Assembly: GCA_030426545.1 (NCBI GenBank)
Contig: JAUHYL010000010.1
Span: 1 to 64,000, forward strand
Origin: Gammaproteobacteria bacterium
GTDB taxonomy: Bacteria; Pseudomonadota; Gammaproteobacteria; Pseudomonadales; Halieaceae
Length of the DNA: 64,000 bases
Reading direction: 5' to 3'
Below are positions 7,285 through 16,664 of the stretch, piece by piece. The position numbers were made by a program, and so were the translations under genes. The notes under the pieces are model-generated. The model was not told where the DNA came from and did no database searches. It was given only the letters and a program-made list of their open reading frames with translations. Each line of letters starts with the position of its first letter. Position 1 is the stretch's first letter.

Positions 7285-9723
7285 ATGACCTCACCACGCC
7301 AACAGAAAATGTTTGCGCCGCGCGCTTTGCAAGTCGGCGCCACCGCACTTGCAACCGTTCTCGGAGTTGCCGCCAGTACGGCGACAGCACAGGAGACAGG
7401 GACCGGAGGCAACCGCTACGACCTGGTGCTCGAAGAGGTTTTGGTCACCGCGCAAAAGCGTGAGCAGAGCAACATGACGGTACCCATCAGCGTCGATGCA
7501 TTTACCGCGCAGGATATTATTAATACCGGCGCCACCGACATCGGTGAAATCGATGATTTTATGCCGGGAGTGGAAATTGATTCCGGCCAAACAACGCAAA
7601 CGGGAATCAGGATCCGCGGTGTCAGGAGCCCCAATATTTCCAGTGGCCAGGACCCCTCAATCGCCACATTTTACAACAACGCCTACATGCCACGTGCTGT
7701 GACTACCATCCCACTGGTTGATCTGCAGCGAGTGGAAGTACTGAAGGGCCCGCAGGGTACCCTGTTCGGACGCAACGCAACGGTTGGCGTGATCAATATC
7801 ATTCCAGAACGGCCAAACCACGATGAGTTTGAAGGGTATGTCTCAACCCGCATCGGGAACTATGACCTGCTGCGCCTGGAAGGCATGGTCAATGCGGCGA
7901 TCAACGACGACGTGGCATTCCGGGCCAACCTGTTCCATCACCAGCGTGACGGCATTACCCAGAACCTCGGTATTGGGCCGGATTTACAGGATCAGGAATT
8001 TCTTTTCGGGCGCGCAGCCCTGTCCTGGAACCTGGGAGCTGATACCAACCTGCTGCTCAGCGGCGACTTCGAAGATCGTGACGGCGCTCCCTCCGCACAC
8101 ACCGGCGTAAGCAAGTACGCCGTGAGCACTGATCCATTCAGTGGCGAGACCAGCAACGACGTCATCGGCCGGGAGGAAACGCGCGAGATGTACGGCGTCT
8201 CCATTCAGGTTGAACACGCGTTCAATGACCGGCTCTCGGTATTTGGCATTACCAGCTACCGGGAGTGGGATACCACCAACCTGCAGGACGAGGACGGTAC
8301 CAGCGCCCCCCGGCGCTACCTGGACAGCAATAACATCGAAGAATCTGACATCTGGTACAACGAGGTGCGTTTTAGCTTCGTCGATGATCGCTTCGATCTG
8401 GTATTCGGCGCCAATTACAGCCAGGAAGACGTCTATCAGCGCACAGATATCGGCCTGCTGGCCGACTCCTACATGCAGTTCATCAGCCTGGAGTTGCTGC
8501 CGGAAATCGGGCTGCCCTCGGACCCGGACGTGCACGCCTGGGATCCGGACATTCTCGGTAATGAACCCACCGCTTTCTGGCTGGATGCCTCGGCGTTGGC
8601 GGGTTCAATACTGGGCAACGATGGCATCGCAGTACTGCCACCCGAATTTGCCGGGACCTACTTCACGGAAACCATCGACAACACCGGCGACTTCGTGAAC
8701 TGGGGCATCTTCGCGGATCTCAGTTACGATGTGACCGAGACGCTGACACTGATCGGCGGGCTGCGTTATAGCTACGACGAGAAGGACTATTCGTGGCAGA
8801 CCTTTGAACAGGATTTGGACTGGCCTTTCGCACCGGCTAGAGTCGCCTACGATCCGGCAGAAGTAACCGACAATCCTGCCGAGTTCTTCAACAAATTCGA
8901 AGACAATGAGAACTGGAGCAAAGTGACGGGCCGCCTGATCGCCAATTGGCAGTTCCACGAAACCGCGATGACCTACCTTTCCGTTGCAACGGGTTACAAG
9001 TCCGGCGGCTTTGACGGCCAGGTATTTTCCGGCTTCACCGCCGGGCCGTTTGATCAGGAGGACATGACCAGCTACGAGTGGGGTGTTAAGGGAGACTTCT
9101 TCGACGACACGCTGCGTATAGAGGCCTCCCTGTTTTACCATGAACTGGACGGCAGACAGGGCAGTGAAAGTACGAAGGAAAGTCCGGAAGATCCCACAGC
9201 CCAGCCCACCATTGTCACCTCGGACGAAGAGACGACCGGCTTCGAGATTATCGCAACCTGGCAGCCGCTGAACGAGCTACAGCTGGCTGGCCTCACCACT
9301 ACACGCGACACCGAACGTGTGCAGGAAATGTATTTCGATGCACAGGGCAATCCTCGCGGCGGTGAACCGGAAAACCTGAGCACACAGACCGACTACACCC
9401 TGCGACTCGACTGGACACCGAACATACCGGCAGGCTACCTGCTTGTTCACGTCGATTACGTATTCAACGAGGCGGATGACGACTCCAGTGCGACCATCTT
9501 TACGACAGGCCCCTGGTACTTCCAGGATCGCGAGGAACTCAGTGCGCGCATCGCCTGGTCAAACGAAGAAGACACCATAGAAGTGGCGCTCTGGGGCAAA
9601 AACCTGCTGGACAAGGAGCGTGCAAGCAACCCTGGCGGGTTCGTGGCAGACACTCTGGGTGCCTACAAGACCACGATCGAAGATCCGATGACGTACGGAG
9701 TGGACCTGCGCTACTCGTTCTAG
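7285..9723 (+). CDS. TonB-dependent outer-membrane receptor
   Basis: An 812-residue TonB-dependent transporter. It has a signal peptide (ATALATVLGVAASTATA), then a TonB-box-like EEVLVTAQKRE (about 50-60), the plug domain with IRIRGVRSP and VLKGPQGTLFGRNATVGVINI, and a long 22-strand-type barrel ending in YGVDLRYSF with terminal Phe. AAGGA lies nine bases before the ATG. This subtype (VTAQKRE plug, GTLFGRN) is abundant in marine and sphingomonad-like bacteria for siderophores, sterols, glycans or other hydrophobic substrates; the ligand is unknown. It is transcribed away from the cytochrome operon, so the two may share regulation. Confidence 0.95.
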   Translation: MTSPRQQKMFAPRALQVGATALATVLGVAASTATAQETGTGGNRYDLVLEEVLVTAQKREQSNMTVPISVDAFTAQDIINTGATDIGEIDDFMPGVEIDSGQTTQTGIRIRGVRSPNISSGQDPSIATFYNNAYMPRAVTTIPLVDLQRVEVLKGPQGTLFGRNATVGVINIIPERPNHDEFEGYVSTRIGNYDLLRLEGMVNAAINDDVAFRANLFHHQRDGITQNLGIGPDLQDQEFLFGRAALSWNLGADTNLLLSGDFEDRDGAPSAHTGVSKYAVSTDPFSGETSNDVIGREETREMYGVSIQVEHAFNDRLSVFGITSYREWDTTNLQDEDGTSAPRRYLDSNNIEESDIWYNEVRFSFVDDRFDLVFGANYSQEDVYQRTDIGLLADSYMQFISLELLPEIGLPSDPDVHAWDPDILGNEPTAFWLDASALAGSILGNDGIAVLPPEFAGTYFTETIDNTGDFVNWGIFADLSYDVTETLTLIGGLRYSYDEKDYSWQTFEQDLDWPFAPARVAYDPAEVTDNPAEFFNKFEDNENWSKVTGRLIANWQFHETAMTYLSVATGYKSGGFDGQVFSGFTAGPFDQEDMTSYEWGVKGDFFDDTLRIEASLFYHELDGRQGSESTKESPEDPTAQPTIVTSDEETTGFEIIATWQPLNELQLAGLTTTRDTERVQEMYFDAQGNPRGGEPENLSTQTDYTLRLDWTPNIPAGYLLVHVDYVFNEADDDSSATIFTTGPWYFQDREELSARIAWSNEEDTIEVALWGKNLLDKERASNPGGFVADTLGAYKTTIEDPMTYGVDLRYSF

Positions 9724-9751
9724 CGGCAGCAACACCGCTTTCTCGTGCTAA

Positions 9752-9778
9752 GGGCCTGCAGAAGCAGGCCCTTTTTTT
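9752..9778 (+). terminator. rho-independent terminator of the TonB receptor gene
   Basis: A perfect 8-bp stem GGGCCTGC / GCAGGCCC with a four-base AGAA loop followed directly by seven T, starting 29 bases after the receptor stop codon. Confidence 0.93.
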
Positions 9779-9845
9779 ATAAAACAGTTTGTCTGCACGC
9801 GTACGGAGGAAACGCACAGGCGCCTGCGATCAAAACGCGGAACGG

Positions 9846-10232
9846 TCAGGAGCGGATCAAGCCGTGCTTCATATTGTCCGCAATCGACGTGGCAATCCGC
9901 TTGGCGCGCTCCGCCTGCGGTCCGGCAAAATACGTATCCACGGTATCCATGAAGAATGCCAGCCAGCGCGCGAAGTCGTCCGGGTGCAACGTGCGCTTGC
10001 TATTCAATTGTCGGTGAATATCCATGGTGTGGCGTTTATAAGCCCTTTCACCCAACAGGAGTTTGCACCAGTAATCCTTGATGTGCGGAAGATGCACTAC
10101 AAGATCCACCTCGGCCACATCGATAAAAATAGGAGCGAGTTGCGCGTCGGCCAGCAGACGTTCATAGAAACGGTCCACAAACAGCTCAATGTGCTCGCGA
10201 GAATCCAGATCCGGTAACTCCGCTCGGGCCAT
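9846..10232 (-). CDS. group III truncated haemoglobin
   Basis: A 128-residue single-domain globin of the group 3 truncated type. It has the FVDRFYERLLAD helix, LVVHLPHIKDYWCKLLLG and the KRHTMDIHRQLN region, where the proximal or distal histidines would lie; the C-terminal helix contains RAKRIATSIADNM. These proteins bind oxygen or NO in the cytoplasm; their roles are usually unclear. The ATG at 10232 is favoured, though a GTG at 10238 overlaps the TAG of der by one base and would add two residues. It is the last gene of the long ndk-to-der transcription unit, so it is probably expressed at the operon tail. Confidence 0.85.
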   Translation of the reverse strand: MARAELPDLDSREHIELFVDRFYERLLADAQLAPIFIDVAEVDLVVHLPHIKDYWCKLLLGERAYKRHTMDIHRQLNSKRTLHPDDFARWLAFFMDTVDTYFAGPQAERAKRIATSIADNMKHGLIRS

Positions 10233-10237
10233 TGCCA

Positions 10238-11659
10238 CTACTTCCGGCTCTTCTTTCCTTTCTTGACGTGTGCCATCAGGCGGTGTTTGCGCTGTACCTG
10301 CCGCTGGGTCAACTTATTGCGTTTCTCTGCGTAGGGGTTCTCCGCAGTGCGAAACTCAATGCGCACAGGTGTTCCGGTAAGACTCAATTCGCGGCGATAG
10401 ACCTTTTCAAGATAGCGTCGGTAGCTGGTGGGGACCTTGCCGGTCTGGTTGCCATGAATGACGATCAACGGTGGATTCTGGCCACCCGCGTGCGCGTAGC
10501 GCAGCTTGATTCGTCGCCCATTGCTCATCGGCGGCGGATGGTCAAAAACGGCTCCTTCCAGGATGCGCGTCAGTTCATTGGTATTCAATTTGCGCGTTGC
10601 AGACGCATGGCCGGCGAGTACAGATTTATACAGGTGGCCAACCCCGGTGCCATGCAAGGCGGAGATATAATGGGTGTCTGCGTAATCGGCAAAACGCAGC
10701 CGTCGATCCAGTTCACTTTTTATCCAGTCTCGCTGATCGGATTCAATCCCGTCCCATTTATTAATGGCAAGCACAAGCGCTCTGCCAGCATCTATGCAGT
10801 GGCCAAGCAGGTGCAGATCCTGATCTACAATGCCCTCGTGGGCATCCATGACAAGAATCACGACCTGTGCATCACCGATGGCCTTCAATGTCTTTACGAT
10901 AGAAAACTTTTCCACCGCGAGTTTGACGTTCTTGCGGCGCCGCACACCCGCCGTATCGATCAAGGTGTACTTCCGCCCGTCGCGCTCAAAGTCTATGTAG
11001 ATGCTGTCGCGCGTGGTGCCAGGCTCATCGTAAACCACAACTCGTTCTTCACCGAGCAGACGATTGACCAGAGTGGATTTGCCAACATTGGGGCGCCCGA
11101 CGATCGCTACCCGAACACTCCCGTACCTGCCCTCCTCCGCATTTTCCTCTCCCTCCGTTACCGGGTCATGCGGAAACTCAGCGAGCACCGAGGCGATCAT
11201 ACTGCGTACGCCGCGACCGTGGCTGGCAGCAATCGCATGCAGGGATTGAACGCCAAGGGAATAGAAGTCTCCGACGGCGATTTCTTCGTTCAGACCATCA
11301 ATCTTGTTCACGACCAGGTGAAACGCTTTGTTGCGCTGACGCAACTGTTGCACCAGCGCTTCGTCGGTTGCGCTGAGCCCCTCGCGCGCGTCGACCATGA
11401 AGAGGATTGCATCCGCCTCTTCGATGGCAGTTAGAGATTGCTCGGCCATTGGCGAATCAATGCCAGCCTCACCGCCGGACAGGCCGCCAGTATCGATGAC
11501 AATAAATGCGCGATTGTCGATCCGCGCCTCGCCGTATTGCCTGTCGCGTGTCAGCCCCGGAAAGTCCGCCACCAGCGCATCGCGCGTACGCGTCAACTGA
11601 TTAAACAGTGTCGATTTGCCAACATTGGGGCGCCCGACAAGGGCGATGACTGGCACCAT
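10238..11659 (-). CDS. der: ribosome biogenesis GTPase Der (EngA)
   Basis: A 473-residue essential GTPase for 50S subunit assembly. Two consecutive G domains are visible, each with a [10 protein letters not shown]-loop; the first has DTGG and NKIDG, the second DTAGVRRR and NKWDG. They are followed by the KH-like C-terminal domain and a basic tail ([10 protein letters not shown]). Length is close to that of E. coli Der. It follows bamB by only three bases, in the conserved yfgM-bamB-der order. Confidence 0.98.
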   Translation of the reverse strand: MVPVIALVGRPNVGKSTLFNQLTRTRDALVADFPGLTRDRQYGEARIDNRAFIVIDTGGLSGGEAGIDSPMAEQSLTAIEEADAILFMVDAREGLSATDEALVQQLRQRNKAFHLVVNKIDGLNEEIAVGDFYSLGVQSLHAIAASHGRGVRSMIASVLAEFPHDPVTEGEENAEEGRYGSVRVAIVGRPNVGKSTLVNRLLGEERVVVYDEPGTTRDSIYIDFERDGRKYTLIDTAGVRRRKNVKLAVEKFSIVKTLKAIGDAQVVILVMDAHEGIVDQDLHLLGHCIDAGRALVLAINKWDGIESDQRDWIKSELDRRLRFADYADTHYISALHGTGVGHLYKSVLAGHASATRKLNTNELTRILEGAVFDHPPPMSNGRRIKLRYAHAGGQNPPLIVIHGNQTGKVPTSYRRYLEKVYRRELSLTGTPVRIEFRTAENPYAEKRNKLTQRQVQRKHRLMAHVKKGKKSRK

Positions 11660-11662
11660 AGA

Positions 11663-12841
11663 TCACTCTTTAACGGTGACCTCGTAGGCGCCGAGTTTGC
11701 CGCTGTTGCCATAAACATAAAAGACGTTGCCTTCACTGAGCATATCCGCACGGACACCATCCCCGTCGACTTTCACCCGGCCGACAATCTCTCCGTCAAC
11801 CTGCGAAACAATGTGGACGTAACCCTCAAAGTCGGCGACAGCCACATAGCTGCTCACAGGTGTCGGACGCGATAACTCACGGTAGGCGAGTTCGCCCTGA
11901 CTCCAGCGCAAGCCGGCGCCAGTGCGCATATAAGCGTAGAGCGTGCCATCAGCATCAGCCACGTAGACGTTCCCAAAACCCTGCGAAACACCTGAAAATG
12001 AGGAGACATCCTGCTGCCAAAGCTTGCGACCAGCGGCGGCATCGATTGCCACCAGCCGTCCCTGGTAGCTGGCGGCATAGAGTTCATTACCGGCCAGTTC
12101 CATACTGCCGTCGATATCGACTATGCGTTCTATTTCTGAGCGCCCCTGCGGGATGGTCACGCGGATCTCCCAGCGCACCGCGCCGGTGCGCGCGTCAAAG
12201 GCAAGTACACGGCCGCTGGCGAATCCGGCATAGACCGTGTTGTCTGAGAGAATGGGCGTACTGGTGCCGCGAATCGTTAACACCGGTACATTACTGTCAT
12301 GCGTCCACAGTATTTCACCTGTTTCGTAGTCCAGACCCTGAAGTTTGCCGTCGTACGACTGGGCCACCACCACCTGCCCATTGCCCTGCGGGGCCGCGAG
12401 GATTTCGCCCTTCAACTGGGTGGACCAGAGTATCTCACCGCTTGAGGCATCCAGTTTGAGCACGGAGCCCTCACTGCTACCCAGGAACAGGGCGTCATTG
12501 TAAACACCAACGCCGCCCGACAGGTCCCTGTCGAGGTCAGTCTTCCACAACGTCTTGCCATTATCGGTTTGCAGCGCCCTGACCTTTCCGTCCGAGGAAG
12601 CGATATAGAGCGTATAGCCTTGAATCACCGGCCGGATGCGATACAAGCCAGCGCCCTGCCCATCGCCGATGCCGACTGACCACAGCCGCTTTATTTTTAC
12701 CTTCTCCACGATTTCCGTGAGCTCCGCCGGCTGAGTCGGATCCTCATCGTCATCGGAAAACCAACCCGACACGGTGCTACAACCCGCCACAAACAGCGCG
12801 CAAGCCACGACCAGTAAGGGGCGTGTTACCAACATGTGCAT
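11663..12841 (-). CDS. bamB: outer-membrane assembly lipoprotein BamB
   Basis: A lipoprotein of the BAM complex that assembles beta-barrels in the outer membrane. Starting at the ATG at 12841 the protein is 392 residues, the same as the E. coli protein, and opens with a lipoprotein signal peptide ending in FVAGC. PQQ-type beta-propeller blades are visible as repeats such as KTLWKTDLDRDL, GEILWSTQL, GEILWTHD, GAVRWEIR and RKLWQQDV. The start lies one base after the yfgM stop; a second ATG at 12835 is possible. The open frame further upstream lies inside yfgM and is not coding. Confidence 0.97.
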   Translation of the reverse strand: MHMLVTRPLLVVACALFVAGCSTVSGWFSDDDEDPTQPAELTEIVEKVKIKRLWSVGIGDGQGAGLYRIRPVIQGYTLYIASSDGKVRALQTDNGKTLWKTDLDRDLSGGVGVYNDALFLGSSEGSVLKLDASSGEILWSTQLKGEILAAPQGNGQVVVAQSYDGKLQGLDYETGEILWTHDSNVPVLTIRGTSTPILSDNTVYAGFASGRVLAFDARTGAVRWEIRVTIPQGRSEIERIVDIDGSMELAGNELYAASYQGRLVAIDAAAGRKLWQQDVSSFSGVSQGFGNVYVADADGTLYAYMRTGAGLRWSQGELAYRELSRPTPVSSYVAVADFEGYVHIVSQVDGEIVGRVKVDGDGVRADMLSEGNVFYVYGNSGKLGAYEVTVKE

Positions 12842-12842
12842 G

Positions 12843-13640
12843 CTACTGCTCCTCACCGGAAAACACGGTCTCGTCTGCCGCAACATCCTGATTCGCTTCC
12901 GTCGGTATTGCGTCACCGGCGACAGGCTCGGCGGCAGGCAAAGCAGCGGAATTCTCCGGTGCAACCGTGGTTTCAGCGGGTAATGCCGTCGGTACCGGCG
13001 TCAGGCGCTGCAGTTTTGCCTGCAGTATGGCCATCTGCTGGCCGCTGAGGGAGGCCAGCGTCTGTGCTGTCATGTACGCCTGTCGCGCCTCATCTTCACG
13101 ACCAGCCGCCAAGAGCACGTCACCCCGGGCGAGTGCGTAGGACGCCTCGTAGACATCGGCGGGGGCATCGGCGAGTATCGCCAGGGCCGGCTCCACCTCA
13201 CCGCGCGCTGCCAGCACCCGCGCCAGTCGAAGTTGCGCCACACGCGCGGTGTCGGAATTCTTGTCCGCCCTGCCAAGCACCCAGCGCAACTGTGCCTCTG
13301 CCTCGTCGAGATTGTCTGCCTCCACCGCCAGCGCCGCAAGGTGCAGGGCAGCAAACTGCGCGTACGTCGTGTTGGCATACTGGGCTTTCAGTTGCTCCGC
13401 CAGCGGTAGGGACTGCTGGCGTTGCTTTTCCATGGGCTCGCTGGAAGTGCGCGCCTTGATCAGCGCCTGGTAGACATCCGAGGCCGCTTCAGCCTTGTTC
13501 GCCTGCCATCCCTGCCAACCCTGCCAACCAAAGGCGGCCGCCAGCGCTATCACCACCGCAGCAACAGTCGAGCGGCCGTTTTCCTCCCACCAGCGCTTCA
13601 GTGCCTCTACCTGTTCTTCTTCCGTCCGATATGATTCCAC
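12843..13640 (-). CDS. yfgM: YfgM-family protein (ancillary SecYEG translocon subunit)
   Basis: A 265-residue inner-membrane protein. A short cytoplasmic N-terminus (YRTEEEQVEALKRWWEENG) leads into one membrane helix (TVAAVVIALAAAFGWQGWQ), followed by TPR-like periplasmic helices. YfgM binds SecYEG and periplasmic chaperones and works with BamB in outer-membrane protein traffic; the two genes are adjacent here too. It is longer than the roughly 206-residue E. coli protein because of an Ala/Pro/Glu-rich low-complexity tail of about 50 residues. A WQGWQGWQ triplet at the membrane boundary comes from a short tandem DNA repeat. Confidence 0.93.
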   Translation of the reverse strand: MESYRTEEEQVEALKRWWEENGRSTVAAVVIALAAAFGWQGWQGWQANKAEAASDVYQALIKARTSSEPMEKQRQQSLPLAEQLKAQYANTTYAQFAALHLAALAVEADNLDEAEAQLRWVLGRADKNSDTARVAQLRLARVLAARGEVEPALAILADAPADVYEASYALARGDVLLAAGREDEARQAYMTAQTLASLSGQQMAILQAKLQRLTPVPTALPAETTVAPENSAALPAAEPVAGDAIPTEANQDVAADETVFSGEEQ

Positions 13641-13664
13641 GTCGTTCTTCCTTCTAGAAAATAC

Positions 13665-14954
13665 TCACACACCCAGCGCGGTTGTAAGAATCGAATCCAG
13701 TTCCGCCAGCGGCACTGACTGCTGACCCTGTGCGGTAGCGTTGCGCAGGGGCTTTACGCTGACCGACCCCGAGGCAACTTCATCCTCACCCCAGATCAAT
13801 GCGAGCTCCGCGCCGCTCTTGTCTGCTTTTTTCATCTGGCTCTTGAAACTGCCACCGCCCGCGTGCAGAACCATCTGCACGCCGGGATACTTGTTGCGCA
13901 ATTCTTCAAGCGCCAGCAGCGCTGCCTTGTAGGCCGCATCTCCGACGCTGATCGCATAAACTGCGGGCTGTTCATGTATTGCCGCCGAGGATTTCTCCGC
14001 CCACTGTTCCGCCAATAACAGCGCCAGGCGCTCCATGCCCATGGCAAACCCCACCGCCGGCGTGGCCTTGCCTCCCAATTGTTCCACGAGACCATCGTAA
14101 CGCCCTCCGGCACAAATGGTTCCCTGAGCGCCCAGTTGATCAGTGACCCACTCGAAGACGGTTTTATTGTAGTAATCCAGACCGCGCACGAGACGCCGGT
14201 TCACCACATATTCCACACCGGCTGCGTCCAGCAGGTCACACAGTCGAGCGAAGTCATCAGCGGAGCCTTCGTCCAGGTAATCCTGCAGCGAGGGAGCGTC
14301 GTCCAGCAGCGCTTGGGTAGCCGTGTTCTTGCTATCCAGAATGCGCAGCGGGTTGCTGTGCAACCTTCGCTGGCTGTCCTCATCGAGATCGGTCTCACGC
14401 TGCAGCAGGTAGGACGTCAGCGCGGCCTTGTACGCTTTGCGTGCCTCAATGCTGCCAATCGAGTTGAGTTGCAACTGCACCTGCGGCTCCAGCCCCATGG
14501 CACGCCAGAGCCGGGCCGAGAGCAAAATCACTTCTGCATCGATATCCGGCGTGGCCACACCGAAGGCCTCCACACCAATCTGGTGAAACTGGCGCTGCCG
14601 CCCCTTCTGTGGCCGCTCGTGTCGAAACATGGGGCCCGCGTACCACAGGCGTCGGGGCGTGCTCAGCAGGCCGTGCTGAATGGCCGCGCGCACACAGCCT
14701 GCCGTACCCTCCGGGCGCAGCGTGAGACTGTCGCCATTGCGATCCTCGAAACTGTACATCTCCTTTTCGACGATGTCAGTGACTTCGCCGATGGAACGAT
14801 TGAACAGCGCCGTCTTCTCCAGAATCGGCAGCCGAATTTCGCTATAGCCATAGGCCGTCAGCACCGACGAGACGGTCTGCTCAAGGAATCGCCAGTATGG
14901 CGTCTCCTCGGGCAGAATGTCGCTCATCCCGCGAATGGCTCTGATATCGTTCAC
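13665..14954 (-). CDS. hisS: histidyl-tRNA synthetase
   Basis: A 429-residue class II aminoacyl-tRNA synthetase charging tRNA-His. It shows [13 protein letters not shown] at the N-terminus, motif 2 ([21 protein letters not shown]), the histidine-specific [14 protein letters not shown] and motif 3 ([13 protein letters not shown]), with the anticodon-binding domain at the C-terminus. The start codon is GTG, giving VNDIRAIRG. It sits between ispG and yfgM in the conserved gammaproteobacterial order. Confidence 0.98.
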   Translation of the reverse strand: MNDIRAIRGMSDILPEETPYWRFLEQTVSSVLTAYGYSEIRLPILEKTALFNRSIGEVTDIVEKEMYSFEDRNGDSLTLRPEGTAGCVRAAIQHGLLSTPRRLWYAGPMFRHERPQKGRQRQFHQIGVEAFGVATPDIDAEVILLSARLWRAMGLEPQVQLQLNSIGSIEARKAYKAALTSYLLQRETDLDEDSQRRLHSNPLRILDSKNTATQALLDDAPSLQDYLDEGSADDFARLCDLLDAAGVEYVVNRRLVRGLDYYNKTVFEWVTDQLGAQGTICAGGRYDGLVEQLGGKATPAVGFAMGMERLALLLAEQWAEKSSAAIHEQPAVYAISVGDAAYKAALLALEELRNKYPGVQMVLHAGGGSFKSQMKKADKSGAELALIWGEDEVASGSVSVKPLRNATAQGQQSVPLAELDSILTTALGV

Positions 14955-15021
14955 TTACACTCCCTGCTGACCCGAACTTCGCGGCAACCACACGCTGCGG
15001 CGCACGCGACCTGTATGACCT

Positions 15022-16152
15022 TCAACCGGACGACTTGGTGATAACGTCCTTGTCCTGTTCTGCACGCTCATGCTCCAGTGCCGCCGCGCGCTCGCGAATC
15101 ACCTGTTCGAGGTGATCGACAAAATCCTCGTTGCTGATTTTGTGGTCGGGTTCGCCGCTGATGTAGATCAGGTTGCTGGGACTGGCCCCGGTAAGCCCGA
15201 CATCTGCCTCGCGCGCCTCGCCCGGGCCATTAACAATGCAGCCAATGACGGCTACATCCATGGCGGTGCGCACATCTTCCAGGCGCTGCTCAAGCGTGTT
15301 CATTGTTCCCACTACATCGAAGTTTTGCCGCGAGCAGCTGGGGCAGGCGATGAAGTTAATGCCATTGGTGCGCAAATGCAGGCTCTTCAAAATATCAAAG
15401 CCCACCTTCACCTCTTCCACCGGGTCAGCGGCCAGTGACACCCGAATAGTGTCGCCAATGCCGTCCATTAACAGCATTCCCAGCCCGACCGCAGACTTGA
15501 CGGTGCCACCGCGCAAGCCGCCTGCTTCGGTAATACCCAGGTGCAGGGGTTGTTCAATTTCCTTTGCCAGCAGGCGATAAGCTTCAACCGCCATAAAAAC
15601 TTCAGAAGCCTTCACGCTGACCTTGAAATCCTGATAATCGAATTTATCCAGGATATCGACGTGCCGCAGTGCCGATTCGACCAGCGCAGCGGCGGTGGGC
15701 TCGCCGTATTTGCGCTGCAAATCCTTACCCAGCGAACCGGCATTAACGCCGATGCGCAATGGAATACCCTTGTCCCTCGCGCTGTCGATGACTGCTCGCA
15801 CCTTATCATCACGACCGATATTCCCGGGGTTGATACGCAGGCAGTCAACGCCGTATTCCGCGACCTTCAGGGCAATCTTGTGGTCGAAGTGAATGTCCGC
15901 CACCAGTGGTACGCTGACCTGTGCACGGATCTGTCGAAAGGCCTCCGCCGCGTCCATCGTTGGTACCGATACGCGTACGATGTCCGCACCCGCGTCGGCA
16001 ATGGCCAGTATCTGATTCACCGTCGCCGCGACATCGCAGGTATCGGTATTGGTCATGCTCTGTACGCTGATGGGCGCATCTCCACCCACGGGCACATCGC
16101 CGACCATAATCTGCCGCGATACCCGACGCTGGATTGGTGATTCAGTTTTCAT
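15022..16152 (-). CDS. ispG: 4-hydroxy-3-methylbut-2-enyl-diphosphate synthase IspG (GcpE)
   Basis: A 376-residue [4Fe-4S] enzyme of the MEP isoprenoid pathway. It reductively converts methylerythritol cyclodiphosphate to HMBPP. The N-terminal TIM-barrel part begins with [20 protein letters not shown]. Cluster ligands are in [12 protein letters not shown] and the later [14 protein letters not shown]. Its ATG overlaps the rodZ stop (ATGA), so the two are translationally coupled. Length agrees with the 372-residue E. coli protein. Confidence 0.98.
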   Translation of the reverse strand: MKTESPIQRRVSRQIMVGDVPVGGDAPISVQSMTNTDTCDVAATVNQILAIADAGADIVRVSVPTMDAAEAFRQIRAQVSVPLVADIHFDHKIALKVAEYGVDCLRINPGNIGRDDKVRAVIDSARDKGIPLRIGVNAGSLGKDLQRKYGEPTAAALVESALRHVDILDKFDYQDFKVSVKASEVFMAVEAYRLLAKEIEQPLHLGITEAGGLRGGTVKSAVGLGMLLMDGIGDTIRVSLAADPVEEVKVGFDILKSLHLRTNGINFIACPSCSRQNFDVVGTMNTLEQRLEDVRTAMDVAVIGCIVNGPGEAREADVGLTGASPSNLIYISGEPDHKISNEDFVDHLEQVIRERAAALEHERAEQDKDVITKSSG

Positions 16153-16664
16153 CTTTCACCCGCTACAGCCTGCGATAACTCGGTGCCCCGATGTTCGCCT
16201 CCCTGCAGTTCTACCTCGTGTGTCTGCGCTTCCTGCTGAAATGCCTTGATCGGTTCAACATGCTCGGAAGACGCTCCCTGCCACCACAGCAACGCGACGA
16301 ACACCACCAAAACAGCCAGCCCCACTACGACACCCAGGCCAGTGCGTTGCAATTGCAATGGCCGTGTTTCAATACGCCGCGGTGTTGCGCCCCCATTCTG
16401 CAGAGGCAACTCATCGAACAACTGCAGCAGTCGCTCCTCATCGACGCTCAACAAACGCCCATAGGCACGGATATAGCCCTTGGCGAACGCCGGACTGCGC
16501 AGCGATTCGTAATCATCGCGCTCCAGAATGCCAACGTAGTCCGGCATGAGATTGAGGCGATCCGCCGCCTCACGCTCACTCATGCCCTGGGCCTCCCGGG
16601 CCTCCTTGAGCAGTCCACCGGGCGTGGCAAATGCATCAATCTGTTTTAGAGCGTCGTCATTCAC
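16149..16664 (-). CDS. rodZ: RodZ-like helix-turn-helix membrane protein, short form
   Basis: A 171-residue protein in the rodZ position between pilW and ispG. Residues 15-85 form the RodZ cytoplasmic HTH ([20 protein letters not shown], then [20 protein letters not shown] and [10 protein letters not shown]), which binds MreB in the family. One membrane helix follows at about 108-128 ([21 protein letters not shown]). Only about 43 residues remain outside, so the C-terminal DUF4115 beta-domain of full-length RodZ (about 330 residues in E. coli) is missing. The GTG at 16664 begins the protein just before the HTH and overlaps the pilW end by eight bases; the open frame further upstream is pilW in another frame. 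The stop overlaps ispG's ATG. Confidence 0.85.
   Translation of the reverse strand: MNDDALKQIDAFATPGGLLKEAREAQGMSEREAADRLNLMPDYVGILERDDYESLRSPAFAKGYIRAYGRLLSVDEERLLQLFDELPLQNGGATPRRIETRPLQLQRTGLGVVVGLAVLVVFVALLWWQGASSEHVEPIKAFQQEAQTHEVELQGGEHRGTELSQAVAGER

Noticed and set aside
10232-11434. 400-residue open frame opposite der
   Set aside because: Der is certain from its two P-loops; the antisense frame shows no domain.
12844-12964. N-terminal extension of the bamB open frame
   Set aside because: It overlaps yfgM; the lipoprotein signal begins at 12841 and gives the E. coli length exactly.
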